A stretch of 64,000 nucleotides of DNA from contig NZ_PSTZ01000007.1 in assembly GCF_002931555.1 (NCBI RefSeq), forward strand, positions 124,001 through 188,000, read 5' to 3'. The position numbers and the translations under genes are program-made. This document shows positions 15,737 to 24,052 of this stretch, piece by piece (within the stretch, counting starts at the first letter, position 1; every line of letters begins with the position of its first letter). Source of the DNA: Pseudoclavibacter sp. RFBB5. Lineage in GTDB: Bacteria > Actinomycetota > Actinomycetes > Actinomycetales > Microbacteriaceae. The notes under the pieces were generated by a model. That model did no database searches, was not told the origin of the DNA, and saw only the letters and a list, made by a program, of their open reading frames with translations.

Positions 15737-16764
15737 CCGCATCCGCCACCGGCAAGGCCGACCATTCCGTCGCCGTCGCCGGCTTCCCGTTCCCCTTCCC
15801 GAAAGAGACCTACCGCTACAGCACCAACGTGGAGCCGGCGTCTGTGCTGCGGCCGACGGCGGCCGGCTCCTGGGGCGAGCATCCGGTTGACATCGACCAC
15901 TGCTATGGCGATGAGCTCGCCGAGCGGGCACGCATCCTGAGCGCCGACCCGTCACGTCTGCAGTGCCTGCCGCACATGGTGCCAGCCGCGTGGGATGCGA
16001 TGTTCGTGCTCATGGAGCAGCTCGCCGATGCCTACCCGCAGCACATGAGCCTCACCAGGGAGGGCGGCGGCTGGCACTGGCACAACGCTCTCCTCGGCAT
16101 CGACCGGTGCTTCGCGGTCGGCGAGACCTCGTCGATGCCCGAGGGACCCCTCGGGTTCATCGGTCAGCAGCTGCAGGAGGATGTTGTGCTGCTCGACCAG
16201 CGTGACGGGGAGCTGTGGGCCGACGCCGGCCTCGTGACGTTCGCCGCGGACTGGTCGTTCGGGTTCGATGTCGGGATGTCGTTCCTCGAGATCCACGGAC
16301 CGGTGCCGCGTGTCCACGACGAAGGGGTCATCCCACGGGCGCAGGCCTTCATCATGCGGCTCGAGCCCGGGCAGAGCTACCGGCGCACGAACTGGACGCT
16401 GACCGTCGACGGCAAGCTCGACACGTCGACGGAGACGTACCCGCAGTGGGGTCCGGACCGGACCTCGCTCGTGGACGGCCCGCTCGTCGCGGTCGGCGAC
16501 AGGCTGCACCTGCGGACCGAGGTGCAGCACCTCATCCGCCTCCCCGAGTCGAACGCCATCATGTTCCTGATCCGCAGCTACCTGCTGCCGTTCGCGGCCC
16601 TCGCGACCGTGCCAGAGTGGGCGGCGAGAACGGTCGAGGTGCTCGAGGAGCTGCCAGCCGACATGGCCGAGTACAAGGGCGTGACGCGCACCCGCGAGGT
16701 TGGCATCAGGTGGCTGCGCGAGTTCGGGGGAGTCTGCGAGGGGAGCGCGGCCGGGGCGGCGTGA
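15733..16764 (+). CDS. dmmC: Heme-dependent oxidative N-demethylase DmmC (DUF3445)
   Basis: 343 residues of the DUF3445 family, with the typical FPFPFPKETYRYSTN opening and a conserved LTREGGGWHWHNALLG segment near residue 105. In DmmABC it is the catalytic heme oxygenase that demethylates dimethylamine. It starts with GTG overlapping the dmmB stop (GTGA). No dmmD, trimethylamine monooxygenase or methylamine gene is nearby, so the physiological secondary amine could differ. The released formaldehyde may be handled by the zinc dehydrogenase at 19803-20996 (inference). Confidence 0.88.
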   Translation: MTASATGKADHSVAVAGFPFPFPKETYRYSTNVEPASVLRPTAAGSWGEHPVDIDHCYGDELAERARILSADPSRLQCLPHMVPAAWDAMFVLMEQLADAYPQHMSLTREGGGWHWHNALLGIDRCFAVGETSSMPEGPLGFIGQQLQEDVVLLDQRDGELWADAGLVTFAADWSFGFDVGMSFLEIHGPVPRVHDEGVIPRAQAFIMRLEPGQSYRRTNWTLTVDGKLDTSTETYPQWGPDRTSLVDGPLVAVGDRLHLRTEVQHLIRLPESNAIMFLIRSYLLPFAALATVPEWAARTVEVLEELPADMAEYKGVTRTREVGIRWLREFGGVCEGSAAGAA

Positions 16765-16807
16765 TGCTGGTGCTCTCGCCGCGGGTCGGGGCGCTCCCGT
16801 TCCTGTG

Positions 16808-16813
16808 TAGCCT
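16808..16813 (+). promoter_or_regulatory. Leaderless-type -10 box TAGCCT
   Basis: TAGCCT, 7 nt, then the ATG at 16821. It argues for a 97-residue product rather than the longer reading that begins at 16764 on the dmmC stop. Confidence 0.5.
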
Positions 16814-16820
16814 GGCCGAC

Positions 16821-17114
16821 ATGGCTGATGCAGCGCAGGTCCCGAGCGAGCGGGAGCACGGGGTTGGACGTGAGCGCGCTCCCGGGCAGGACGCTGAGGG
16901 CAGTGTCGAGGACAGGCCAGAGGACTCGGCTGTGGACTCAGCCGCCCCTACCGCGGCGGAGCCGCTCGAGCTGACGCAGCAGGAGCGGGCCGAGGCCACG
17001 CTGCGCTCCATCATGTCCGGTGGCAATCTCACCGCCGAGACGATGAAGCTCTCCAACGACTTCACCGACCGCCACGTGTCGCGGCTGAAGTCGCTCTTCC
17101 GCCGCGCGAAGTAG
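16821..17114 (+). CDS. Small acidic protein of unknown function
   Basis: 97 residues, not recognised. The first 55 residues are acidic and low in complexity; the last 40 (LTQQERAEATLRSIMSGGNL...RLKSLFRRAK) look folded, helical and basic at the very end. No signal peptide or membrane segment. The start at 16821 is set by a leaderless-type -10 box 7 nt upstream; an upstream ATG at 16764 overlapping the dmmC stop would add 19 residues. It faces the TauE/SafE gene and is followed by a short palindrome. Confidence 0.6.
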   Translation: MADAAQVPSEREHGVGRERAPGQDAEGSVEDRPEDSAVDSAAPTAAEPLELTQQERAEATLRSIMSGGNLTAETMKLSNDFTDRHVSRLKSLFRRAK

Positions 17115-17141
17115 GCGGCGTCTCGAGAGCCGCGGCGCCCT

Positions 17142-17157
17142 CACGCGGTGCCGCGTG
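17142..17157. terminator. Bidirectional terminator-like palindrome
   Basis: CACGCGG-TG-CCGCGTG between two convergent genes, directly before the stop of the TauE/SafE gene. Perfect 7-bp arms, no T-run. Confidence 0.4.
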
Positions 17158-17159
17158 CC

Positions 17160-17912
17160 TCACACGAGCAGGTAGACGGCACCGGCGATCGTGAGCACCA
17201 GGACGATGCGGTCGAAGAGCTGCTGGCTCAGCCGCGGGGCGAGCCAGCGCCCGAGGAATGCGCCGCCGATGAGGAGCGGAACGAGCAGCAGGTCCAGCAC
17301 GAGGGTGCTCGGCGTGATGAGGCCCAGCCCGATCGAGAACGGCAGCTTCGCGATGTTGACGATCGTGAAGAACCAGGCGGCCGTTCCGAGGAACGCCTTG
17401 ACGGGGAACTTGGCGGCGAGGAAATACATCGCCATGACGGGACCACCGGCGTTGGCGACCATCGTCGTGAACCCGCCCAGCGATCCGTAGCCGACACGCG
17501 CGATCTTGGCGGCGCGGTCGCCAGGCGTCTCCGGGGTGCGGTAGCGGCGCCACACGGTGATGGCGACGAGGATGAGCAGGATGATGCCGATGACGCGGCG
17601 CACCCAGTCGTCGTCGGCGAAGGCGAGGAAGGCGGCGCCCGCGAGCAGGCCGACCGCGACCGCCGGGATGAGCTTGACGAGCGTTGACCAGTCCGCGTGG
17701 CGGCGATACGTCCACAGCGCGAACATGTCGCCGACGATGAGCAGCACGAGCAGGGCCCCGGTCGACTGCTTGGCGGGGAGCACGGCCGCGAAGGTCGCGA
17801 CCGACAGCGTCGTGACGCCTGGCAGTGCCGTCTTCGAGATTCCGACGGCGAAGGCGGCCACTGCGAGCAGGACCCATCCGAAGGTGGGGAGTTGGGGGAT
17901 CAGCTCGAGCAC
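17160..17912 (-). CDS. TauE/SafE (TSUP) family membrane permease
   Basis: 250 residues and about eight hydrophobic segments. The opening WVLLAVAAFAVGISKTALPG and the second-half repeat GSLGGFTTMVANAGGPVMAM are family hallmarks. The GTG at 17912 is fixed by -10 TAGACT 6 nt upstream and the absence of an RBS. Unlike the TSUP protein at 4253 it is an isolated single-gene unit. Substrate unknown; the family moves sulfite, sulfonates and other small anions. Confidence 0.85.
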   Translation of the reverse strand: MLELIPQLPTFGWVLLAVAAFAVGISKTALPGVTTLSVATFAAVLPAKQSTGALLVLLIVGDMFALWTYRRHADWSTLVKLIPAVAVGLLAGAAFLAFADDDWVRRVIGIILLILVAITVWRRYRTPETPGDRAAKIARVGYGSLGGFTTMVANAGGPVMAMYFLAAKFPVKAFLGTAAWFFTIVNIAKLPFSIGLGLITPSTLVLDLLLVPLLIGGAFLGRWLAPRLSQQLFDRIVLVLTIAGAVYLLV

Positions 17913-17918
17913 CTGTCG

Positions 17919-17924
17919 AGTCTA
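17919..17924 (-). promoter_or_regulatory. Leaderless-type -10 box TAGACT
   Basis: TAGACT on the minus strand, 6 nt before the GTG at 17912. Confidence 0.5.
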
Positions 17925-18042
17925 GGGCCGGGGCCGTCCTTGTCCTGTCGTGACGACAAGCGCGGTGCTGGCGGGGATGGAATCGGTCCCGCCACGCCTC
18001 GAGCGTCGGCACGCGCCGCTCGTCGTCACGTGGGGCTCGTCG

Positions 18043-19026
18043 TCACGCGCGGTCGAGCTCGTCCGGCCACGGTGGGTTCGCGCCAGCGCGGGCCACCGTG
18101 ACGGCGGCGCTCTGCGTGGCTGTCGCGAGGGCAGCATCCACCCAGGAGTCGTCGAAGGTGCTGCCGTGAGCGCCACCGAGGATCACCCTGCGGATGTTCG
18201 GGGTGGAGACGGCGTGGAGGAGGCCCGACATGAATGCGTCGCCCGCGCCGACCGTGTCGACGACTCGGACGGCCGGGGCCGGCACGGTGAACTCGCGCTC
18301 GGCCGTGCGTGCGAGGGCGCCGTCGCCGCCGCGCGTCATGAGGGCGAGGCGGGCGCCGAGCTCGGTGAGGCGAAGGAGCACATCTGAGGGGCTCAGCTGC
18401 GGGTACAGCCAGGCGGCGTCCTCGTCGCTGAGCTTCACGACGTGGCTGAGGGCGACCAGGGCCTCGACGCGTTCGACGACCGCCTCGCGCTCGCCCATGA
18501 TGGCCGCGCGCACGTTGGGGTCGTAGCTCGTGAGGATGCCGCCGCGGTCCCTTGCCTCCTCGAACACGGCTCGGACGACCGCGCCTCCGGGGTCGACGAC
18601 CGCGCCGATGGACCCCGTGTGCAGCACGTCGACGCGCGTGAGATCTGGCGTGGGCAGCGAGAAGTCGAGATCGAACTCGTAGCTCGCGCTGCCGTGCTCA
18701 TCGAGGGTGGCGCTCGCGGTCGAGGTGCGCTGGCCGTCGAGCGCGCCATCGACGAGTTCGACACCGGACTCCGCGAGGTGGGCGATCACCAGCCCGCCGA
18801 GCTCGTCGTCGGCGAGCCGCGCGGCGAGCTGAGAGCGGTGGCCGAGCCGGGCCAGGCCGACGGCGACGTTCATGGGGGAGCCTCCCGGGAGGGCCCGCCC
18901 CTCCGGGGAATGCTCGTCACCGGGCAGCAGGTCGACAAGCGCCTCGCCGATCACGAGCGCGCTCGCCAGCTCGCAGCCCGCGGCGTCGTTCTGCGTGTCT
19001 GCGGCGGATGCTGCGCGTTCGTTCAT
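18043..19026 (-). CDS. PfkB/ribokinase-family sugar kinase (fructokinase-like)
   Basis: 327 residues. Both PfkB signatures are present: GGSPMNVAVGLARLG near residues 48-62 and DTVGAGDAF near 261-269, the latter holding the catalytic Asp and anion hole. The opening ALVIGEALVDLLPGD is typical of fructokinases. It would phosphorylate a ketohexose such as fructose with ATP in the cytoplasm. The ATG overlaps the stop of the preceding gene by 4 nt, so the two are coupled. A hydrophilic N-terminal extension of about 20 residues precedes the domain. Confidence 0.88.
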   Translation of the reverse strand: MNERAASAADTQNDAAGCELASALVIGEALVDLLPGDEHSPEGRALPGGSPMNVAVGLARLGHRSQLAARLADDELGGLVIAHLAESGVELVDGALDGQRTSTASATLDEHGSASYEFDLDFSLPTPDLTRVDVLHTGSIGAVVDPGGAVVRAVFEEARDRGGILTSYDPNVRAAIMGEREAVVERVEALVALSHVVKLSDEDAAWLYPQLSPSDVLLRLTELGARLALMTRGGDGALARTAEREFTVPAPAVRVVDTVGAGDAFMSGLLHAVSTPNIRRVILGGAHGSTFDDSWVDAALATATQSAAVTVARAGANPPWPDELDRA

Positions 19027-19640
19027 GAGATCGCCTCCGGTTCGATGTCGCGACCGCTCAGCCAGAGGAGCAGGTCGATGGCGGTTCCCCGGACGGAGGG
19101 GCCCTCGCCGAGCGCGAGAGGCTTTCCATTCGCTGTGACCGCGTCGGTTGCGACGAGTCTGCGGCCGGCGGCGAGTTCGCGTCCGCCGCCCATCGAGACG
19201 GGGGTCTTGCGCTGATGAGCGATCGCGGCGAGGACGGCGTCCTGCAGATAGTCGTGGGCGATGCCGAGGGGGCGGCGAATGTCCTCACCGTGCACGATGG
19301 CTTCGACGTAGCGCGTCGCGGCCGGCGTCGGAGCGCTCGACGTGCGGTCGGCGACTTCACCGAATCGGGCGAGCGTGTCGAGGGGATGCGCTCGACGCTC
19401 CGCCTCGACTCCTCGCTGGTTGAGGGCGTCGAAGTCGAAGCGTGCGGCCGTGAGCTGCGCGACGAAGCCGAGGCGAGTCGTCGTCGCGTCGTTGACGAGG
19501 TGCGCGAGGACGTCGTGCACCGTCCACCCCGTGCAGAGCGATGGGGTGCCCCAGTCGGCGTCGTCGAGGTTGCGGAGGTCGGCGATGAGCGCCGCGCGCT
19601 CCGCGTGCACGATGCGCCAATGGGCTCCCGGTCGACTCAC
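19023..19640 (-). CDS. Maleylpyruvate isomerase-family (DinB-like) protein
   Basis: 205 residues. The N-terminal helical domain has HAERAALIADLRNLDDADWG and LCTGWTVHDVLAHLVNDATT, the MDMPI_N/DinB-like pattern whose His residues bind a metal used by mycothiol-dependent enzymes. The family includes maleylpyruvate isomerase and many uncharacterised proteins, so the reaction is open. GTG at 19640 is chosen because TAGCGT stands 7 nt upstream; an ATG at 19646 is only 1 nt from that box. The gene overlaps the sugar kinase, an unexplained pairing. Confidence 0.78.
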   Translation of the reverse strand: MSRPGAHWRIVHAERAALIADLRNLDDADWGTPSLCTGWTVHDVLAHLVNDATTTRLGFVAQLTAARFDFDALNQRGVEAERRAHPLDTLARFGEVADRTSSAPTPAATRYVEAIVHGEDIRRPLGIAHDYLQDAVLAAIAHQRKTPVSMGGGRELAAGRRLVATDAVTANGKPLALGEGPSVRGTAIDLLLWLSGRDIEPEAIS

Positions 19641-19647
19641 AGGCATG

Positions 19648-19653
19648 ACGCTA
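19648..19653 (-). promoter_or_regulatory. Leaderless-type -10 box TAGCGT
   Basis: TAGCGT on the minus strand, 7 nt before the GTG at 19640; it disfavours the ATG at 19646. Confidence 0.45.
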
Positions 19654-19802
19654 CCGCGTCGTGGCCCCATCGGCGAGTCGCGGGCGCGCCTGTGAAGTCA
19701 ACCCCGCGCATCCGAGGGGCGTTCCTTCGTAGCCTCGAGGCGTACCCCCGAATGTCCGGCGCCCGCTCGACGATGGCGCCTCCCCCGACGAGAGGAATCC
19801 CC

Positions 19803-20996
19803 ATGCGCGCGCTCACGTGGCAGTCGACCGGCGAAGTGTCCGTCGAGACGGTCCCCAAACCGACGATCGAGGAGGCGGGCGACGCGATCATCCGCGTGAC
19901 GTCGGCGGCCATCTGCGGCTCCGACCTGCACTTGTACAGCGTGTTCGGGCCGTTCCTCGCGAAGGGCGACATCCTCGGCCACGAGACGATGGGCATCGTC
20001 GAGGAGGTCGGCTCTGGCGTGACGAAGCTCAGCGTGGGCGACCGGGTCGTCGTGCCCTTCGTGATCGCCTGCGGCGACTGCGCCGCCTGCCATTCAGGGC
20101 TGTCCACGCAGTGCGAGGTGACGCAGAACACCGAGCAGGGCACCGGTGCCGACCTCTACGGATACACGGAGCTCTACGGCTCGGTGCCCGGCGGGCAGGC
20201 CGAGTACCTGCGGGTTCGCCTGGCTGACAACAACGCCATCAAGGTCGGGCACGAGCTGTCCGACGAACGCTACCTCTTCCTCAGCGACATCCTTCCGACG
20301 GCCTGGCAGGGCGTGAAGTACGCCGCCGTTCCCGACGGCGGGACGCTCGCCGTCGTCGGCCTCGGACCGGTCGGCCAGTTCGCGGCCCGTATCGGGAAGC
20401 ACCTGGGCTACCGGGTGCTCGGGGTCGACCCGGTGCCCGAGCGGCGAGCGCTCGCGGAGCGCTACGGGGTCGAGGTCTTCGACTACGACGACGAGACGGC
20501 TGATGCGCTGCGTGCCGCCACCGACGGGCGTGGCCCCGATTCCGTCGTGGATGCGGTCGGCCTGGAGGCGCACGGTTCCGGAGACGGCTCCGGTTTCGCG
20601 GAGCTCGCGCAGAAGGGTGCTGGCCTGCTGCCGGACGCGATCGCGAAGAAGGTCATCAAGACCGCCGGTGTCGACCGGTTGTCGGCGATCATGCTCGCCG
20701 TCGACGCGGTGCGCCGGGGCGGCACGGTCTCGCTGAGCGGTGTGTACGCGGGCACGGCCGACCCGATGCCGATGATGACGATGTTCGACAAGCAGCTGAC
20801 CCTGCGCATGGGCCAGTGCAATGTGCAGCGCTGGATCCCTGAGCTGCTGCCGCTTGTGGAAGACCGCAGCGACCCGCTCGGCACGGAGGATCTCGTGACG
20901 CATCGCATGCCGCTCGAGGACGCGCCACGGATGTACGAGGTGTTCCAGAAGAAGGCCGAAGGGTGCATCAAGGTCGTGCTGAAGCCTCGCGGCTGA
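19803..20996 (+). CDS. Zinc-dependent alcohol dehydrogenase, formaldehyde-dehydrogenase-like
   Basis: 397 residues of the medium-chain dehydrogenase family. Catalytic zinc ligands Cys38 (ICGSD) and His60-Glu61 (GHE) are present, as is the structural zinc set Cys90, Cys93, Cys96, Cys104. The nucleotide-binding motif VVGLGPVG is near residue 185. The extended middle region resembles glutathione-independent formaldehyde dehydrogenases and dismutases. GAGAGGAA precedes the ATG, and a TAGCCT box near 19731 suggests a leader of about 60 nt. It could oxidise the formaldehyde made by DmmABC 3 kb upstream, which is inference from position. Confidence 0.85.
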   Translation: MRALTWQSTGEVSVETVPKPTIEEAGDAIIRVTSAAICGSDLHLYSVFGPFLAKGDILGHETMGIVEEVGSGVTKLSVGDRVVVPFVIACGDCAACHSGLSTQCEVTQNTEQGTGADLYGYTELYGSVPGGQAEYLRVRLADNNAIKVGHELSDERYLFLSDILPTAWQGVKYAAVPDGGTLAVVGLGPVGQFAARIGKHLGYRVLGVDPVPERRALAERYGVEVFDYDDETADALRAATDGRGPDSVVDAVGLEAHGSGDGSGFAELAQKGAGLLPDAIAKKVIKTAGVDRLSAIMLAVDAVRRGGTVSLSGVYAGTADPMPMMTMFDKQLTLRMGQCNVQRWIPELLPLVEDRSDPLGTEDLVTHRMPLEDAPRMYEVFQKKAEGCIKVVLKPRG

Positions 20997-21012
20997 GCTT
21001 CGTCCAGAGGAG

Positions 21013-21228
21013 TCACTCGGCCGCGGCGGGTTCCCAGCGGAGGAGCTCGCCCGGCTGACACTCAAGGGCGACGCAGAGCGCCTCGAGCGTCGTGAAGCGC
21101 ACTGCCTTGGCTCGGCCGTTCTTCAAGACGGCGAGGTTGGCCGGGGTGATGCCGACCCGCTCCGCGAGCTCGCCCACGGACATCTTCCTGCGCGCGAGCA
21201 TGACGTCGATATCGATGGCGATCGGCAT
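21013..21228 (-). CDS. Small XRE/YozG-type helix-turn-helix regulator
   Basis: 71 residues that are almost entirely one Cro/C1-type helix-turn-helix: MSVGELAERVGITPANLAVL then RFTTLEALCVALECQPGELL. This family is typically encoded right after a DUF2975 membrane protein, as here (TGATG, 1-nt overlap). It probably represses its own operon through the nested palindrome at 21724-21773. The gene ends 17 nt from the convergent dehydrogenase. Confidence 0.88.
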   Translation of the reverse strand: MPIAIDIDVMLARRKMSVGELAERVGITPANLAVLKNGRAKAVRFTTLEALCVALECQPGELLRWEPAAAE

Positions 21229-21713
21229 CAGATGACCTCTCCGAGCTCGCCGCGGAGCGCCTCGGCCTCGGCCTCGCGCCTGGTGGCGAGGCGCAGCAGC
21301 ATCCGCATCACCACCATGAGGAGGGCGCCGCCGGCCGTGACGAGCGCGGCACCGCAGAGAAGGCCGATCAGGCCGGGAGCCGCGGGTCCCGGAGCGAGCA
21401 GGATGGCCAGCGTGAGGATGGTGAAAGAGGCGACGGCGATCGCGCCGATGATCGTGTCGACGTAGCGGAAGGCTCCTGCGGAGAAGACCGAGCCTCGGCG
21501 GATCATCGTCAGCAGACGCCAGATGCTGACAGCGCTGACCTGCAGGGTGAGCACGAAGATCGCGGCGAGCGCGACGAGAGCGACTCGGGCCGGCGTGGGA
21601 ACGCCCGCGAGGTCCGCCCAGGCGAGCGGCAGGAGCAAAAGCTGGACTGCGAGCGACCCGAGGAGCGAGACCGCGATGACGGCCTTGAGTACGAAGATGG
21701 TGACGGTGCCCAC
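21228..21713 (-). CDS. DUF2975 membrane protein
   Basis: 161 residues with four predicted membrane segments (about 8-30, 43-65, 92-110, 115-138) and a charged C-terminal tail (LATRREAEAEALRGELGEVI). DUF2975 proteins of unknown role pair with YozG-type regulators. Start is GTG at 21713 with a strong AGGAGG 7 nt upstream. It is first in a two-gene operon with the XRE protein, behind a palindromic promoter region. Confidence 0.85.
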   Translation of the reverse strand: MGTVTIFVLKAVIAVSLLGSLAVQLLLLPLAWADLAGVPTPARVALVALAAIFVLTLQVSAVSIWRLLTMIRRGSVFSAGAFRYVDTIIGAIAVASFTILTLAILLAPGPAAPGLIGLLCGAALVTAGGALLMVVMRMLLRLATRREAEAEALRGELGEVI

Positions 21714-21723
21714 GGTGTGACCT

Positions 21724-21773
21724 CCTGCTGTCTAGCGATGCTTTTCTATCGATTTTCGATAGATTACAGCAGG
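21724..21773. promoter_or_regulatory. Nested inverted repeats in the DUF2975-XRE promoter
   Basis: Inner palindrome CTATCGA-TTT-TCGATAG (21746-21762) is enclosed by an outer pair CCTGCTGT (21724-21731) and ACAGCAGG (21766-21773). On the minus strand TAATCT directly precedes the inner palindrome as a possible -10 box. Likely operator of the small XRE regulator. Confidence 0.5.
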
Positions 21774-21837
21774 TGGACGCTGACATGCGACACGATCACC
21801 TGTCCATGCTCACCTCAGCACGTTGACACTGGTGTGG

Positions 21838-22302
21838 TTATCGGGCGAGGTATGCGGCGAGGTTGTCGAGCGCCTGCATCCAGCCGTCGTAGACGTTGTC
21901 GTCACCGGGCTGGCCGGGGATTCCCCGGACGTGCAGTGCGACCTCGGTGTCGGTCTCAAGGTCGCCCGTCGTGAGGTCGACGCTGACGACAGGGGATGCC
22001 GCCGGATCGTCGTCGGGCGAGCCCCACGTGAAGACGAGGCGTTCCGGTTCGTCAACCAGCAGGTAGGTGCCCGCCGTCGGATACTCGTCGCCGGTGTCGT
22101 CGTTCACCATCGTGTAGGCGTAGGCGCCGCCTTCTCGGACATCGAGGTTGATGGTCTCGCGAGGCGTCGAGACGCTCACGGGGTGGTGCCAGTGGCTGAG
22201 GTCGTCGGCGTCCGTCCACGCGCGCCAGACGCGCTCGCGAGGAGCGGCGACGGTGCGGCTGAGGGCGAACTCCGGCTGTGCGACGGCTTCCGGGCTGGTC
22301 AT
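21838..22302 (-). CDS. SRPBCC (AHSA1/START-like) domain protein
   Basis: 154 residues of the Aha1/CalC/NodN-type SRPBCC fold. It shows the characteristic ALSRTVAAPRERVWRAWTDADDLSHWHHP opening split over strand 1 and helix 1, the ERLVFTWG strand, and a C-terminal helix with GWMQALDNLAAYL. Members bind small hydrophobic ligands or act as stress-related proteins; no specific role can be given. GAGGAG lies 7 nt before the ATG. Stand-alone gene between the DUF2975 pair and the kinase trio. Confidence 0.82.
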   Translation of the reverse strand: MTSPEAVAQPEFALSRTVAAPRERVWRAWTDADDLSHWHHPVSVSTPRETINLDVREGGAYAYTMVNDDTGDEYPTAGTYLLVDEPERLVFTWGSPDDDPAASPVVSVDLTTGDLETDTEVALHVRGIPGQPGDDNVYDGWMQALDNLAAYLAR

Positions 22303-22513
22303 GGCTGACTCCTCTGCGTGTTCGTGAACGCTGTCTTCATCGACGCTGCGTCACCGCGACTCAGGTCGCGGCTGGCCACGGTGGGGTCAGCTCGTCGGCC
22401 TGCAGCAAGGCTAGGTACCCAGGGTTGGAGTCTCCTCGACAACGCGCGTCACCGGGCCCCGTCCCTCGTCACTGGGCGGCGCGCCGTGCAGCCCGGCAAC
22501 CGAGGGTCGTGTC

Positions 22514-23431
22514 TCAGAAGAGCGGCCAGGGCGCCGCGGGCATGTCGCCCTCCGGGGCCGGGAACTCGCGTTCGGCCGCGAGGCGTTCAACGCGGGCGGC
22601 GAGCTGCCCGAGCTCTGCGACCGAGAGGAGCTCGGCGAGCCTGGCTCCGAGACCGCCGTCACGCGTGTCGGCAAGCGCCTCGTGGAGCTTCCGGATGCTC
22701 GTCGTCTCATCGTCGCTGATCGGCTCGCCGACCCACCCCCACAGGACGGTCCGCAGCTTCGGCTCGACGTGGAATGAGAGGCCGTGGTCGACGCCGTAGC
22801 GGTGCCCGTCCGGCATGGCGAGCACGTGGCCGCCCTTGCGGTCAGCGTTGTTGACGATGGCGTCGAAGATCGCCATGCGCCGCATGATGGGGGAGTCCTC
22901 GTGGACGAGGACGACCTCGCGACCGGTCTCGTCTTCGCCGCTGAGGACGGTCCGCCAACCGTCTCCCGGCACCTCGGTCGCGGCGACGAGATCGACGGGG
23001 TCTTGCGCTTCGTCGATGTCCTGCCACAGCTGGAGCATCCCGGGCCCGAACTGGCCGTCACCGAGCCAGGTTCGCGGCACGATGTTCCAGCCAAGGGCCT
23101 CCGAGACGAGGTACGCGGCAACCTCGCGATTGGCGAGGTCGTTGTTCGGGAAGTCCCAGAGCGGCTTCTCGCCGCGGGATGGCTTGTAGACGACGTCGAC
23201 AGGGTCGGCACCTGGAACGGAGTAAGTGCCGACGAAGGTCGCGTTCGACGCGCTCATGAGCCGGGCGGTGAGCTCGAGCACCGGACCGCTCGGAGCGGCG
23301 TCACCCAAGGCGGTGTCACCCGGGTCGGCGTCGCCCGGGTCGGAGGCGATCGACGTGGACGCCGTCGGCCCCTCGGACTCGGGCACCTGAGCCGTGTCCG
23401 CGGTTCCCTCGTTCGGCTCGGGTTCGGTCAC
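22514..23431 (-). CDS. SCO1664-family kinase-like protein (phosphatidylinositol kinase-related)
   Basis: 305 residues. An Asp/Ser/Thr-rich N-terminus of about 45 residues precedes a PI3/4-kinase-like core: VVYKPSRGEKPLWDFP (putative ATP-binding Lys), DAIVNNADRKGGHVL and YGVDHGLSFH, which correspond to the catalytic loop and DFG-like region. It is the last gene of a three-gene actinobacterial set with DUF3090 and an MSMEG_4193-type phosphomutase. The set's substrate is unknown; the kinase/mutase pairing suggests handling of a phosphorylated small molecule. Start is GTG at 23431, overlapping the DUF3090 stop by 4 nt (GTGA). Confidence 0.85.
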   Translation of the reverse strand: MTEPEPNEGTADTAQVPESEGPTASTSIASDPGDADPGDTALGDAAPSGPVLELTARLMSASNATFVGTYSVPGADPVDVVYKPSRGEKPLWDFPNNDLANREVAAYLVSEALGWNIVPRTWLGDGQFGPGMLQLWQDIDEAQDPVDLVAATEVPGDGWRTVLSGEDETGREVVLVHEDSPIMRRMAIFDAIVNNADRKGGHVLAMPDGHRYGVDHGLSFHVEPKLRTVLWGWVGEPISDDETTSIRKLHEALADTRDGGLGARLAELLSVAELGQLAARVERLAAEREFPAPEGDMPAAPWPLF

Positions 23432-24036
23432 AGGCCGTCGTCTGCCGGACAGTCGTGGCCTTCCGGGTCCATCGGGAGGCCGCAGCGGGGGCACAGCGAT
23501 CGGCCGGCGCCGACGATTTCGAGGGTCCGCTTCGCGAAGGCACGGGCCGAGCCCACGGGGATGCGCACGCGGAGCAGCTCCTCGGGTTCGGCCGCCTCGA
23601 CGAGCTCGTCGAGGCCGGCCATGCGGGCCAGCTCAGCCTCGAGAGCCTCGGTGTCCACGTCCGCGTCGACCTCGAGTTCGACCTCGACGACGGGGATCAC
23701 CTCGAGGATGACCTGCGCGGTTGCCGGCTCCCAGCCGAGGCCGATCGTGCCGACTCTGAAGCGACCGTCGACGGGCGTGTCGAGCGGCTCCTCATCGATG
23801 AGCTCGATGGGGGTCGAACTCGGAACGCTGTAGCGGTTGCCGTCCTCGAGCATGAGCTGGTCGAGGATCTCGTCGACCTTCTCGGCGAGCAGAGCGGACT
23901 GCTCCTTCTCGAGGATGACGCTCACGACGCGGGAGCCGTCGCGTGCCTGCAGGTAGAAGGTTCGCTCGCCGGGCTTGCCGAGCGTGCCGACGACAAATCG
24001 GTCCGGCCAGTCGAATTCGTGCACGAGGGTCGTCAT
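23428..24036 (-). CDS. DUF3090 family protein
   Basis: 202 residues. It begins MTTLVHEFDWPDRFVVGTLG and contains the family run GERTFYLQARDGSRVVSVIL. The C-terminus has a zinc-ribbon-like half, LCPRCGLPMDPEGHDCP, with three cysteines and a histidine. No enzymatic activity is known. Middle gene of the conserved trio; overlaps the kinase-like gene. The ATG at 24036 has TAGGCT 7 nt upstream, so it may also be transcribed on its own as a leaderless mRNA. Confidence 0.88.
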   Translation of the reverse strand: MTTLVHEFDWPDRFVVGTLGKPGERTFYLQARDGSRVVSVILEKEQSALLAEKVDEILDQLMLEDGNRYSVPSSTPIELIDEEPLDTPVDGRFRVGTIGLGWEPATAQVILEVIPVVEVELEVDADVDTEALEAELARMAGLDELVEAAEPEELLRVRIPVGSARAFAKRTLEIVGAGRSLCPRCGLPMDPEGHDCPADDGL

Positions 24037-24043
24037 GGTCTCA

Positions 24044-24049
24044 AGCCTA
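24044..24049 (-). promoter_or_regulatory. Leaderless-type -10 box TAGGCT
   Basis: TAGGCT on the minus strand, 7 nt before the DUF3090 ATG, in the 16-nt gap after the phosphomutase gene. Confidence 0.5.
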
Positions 24050-24052
24050 TGC

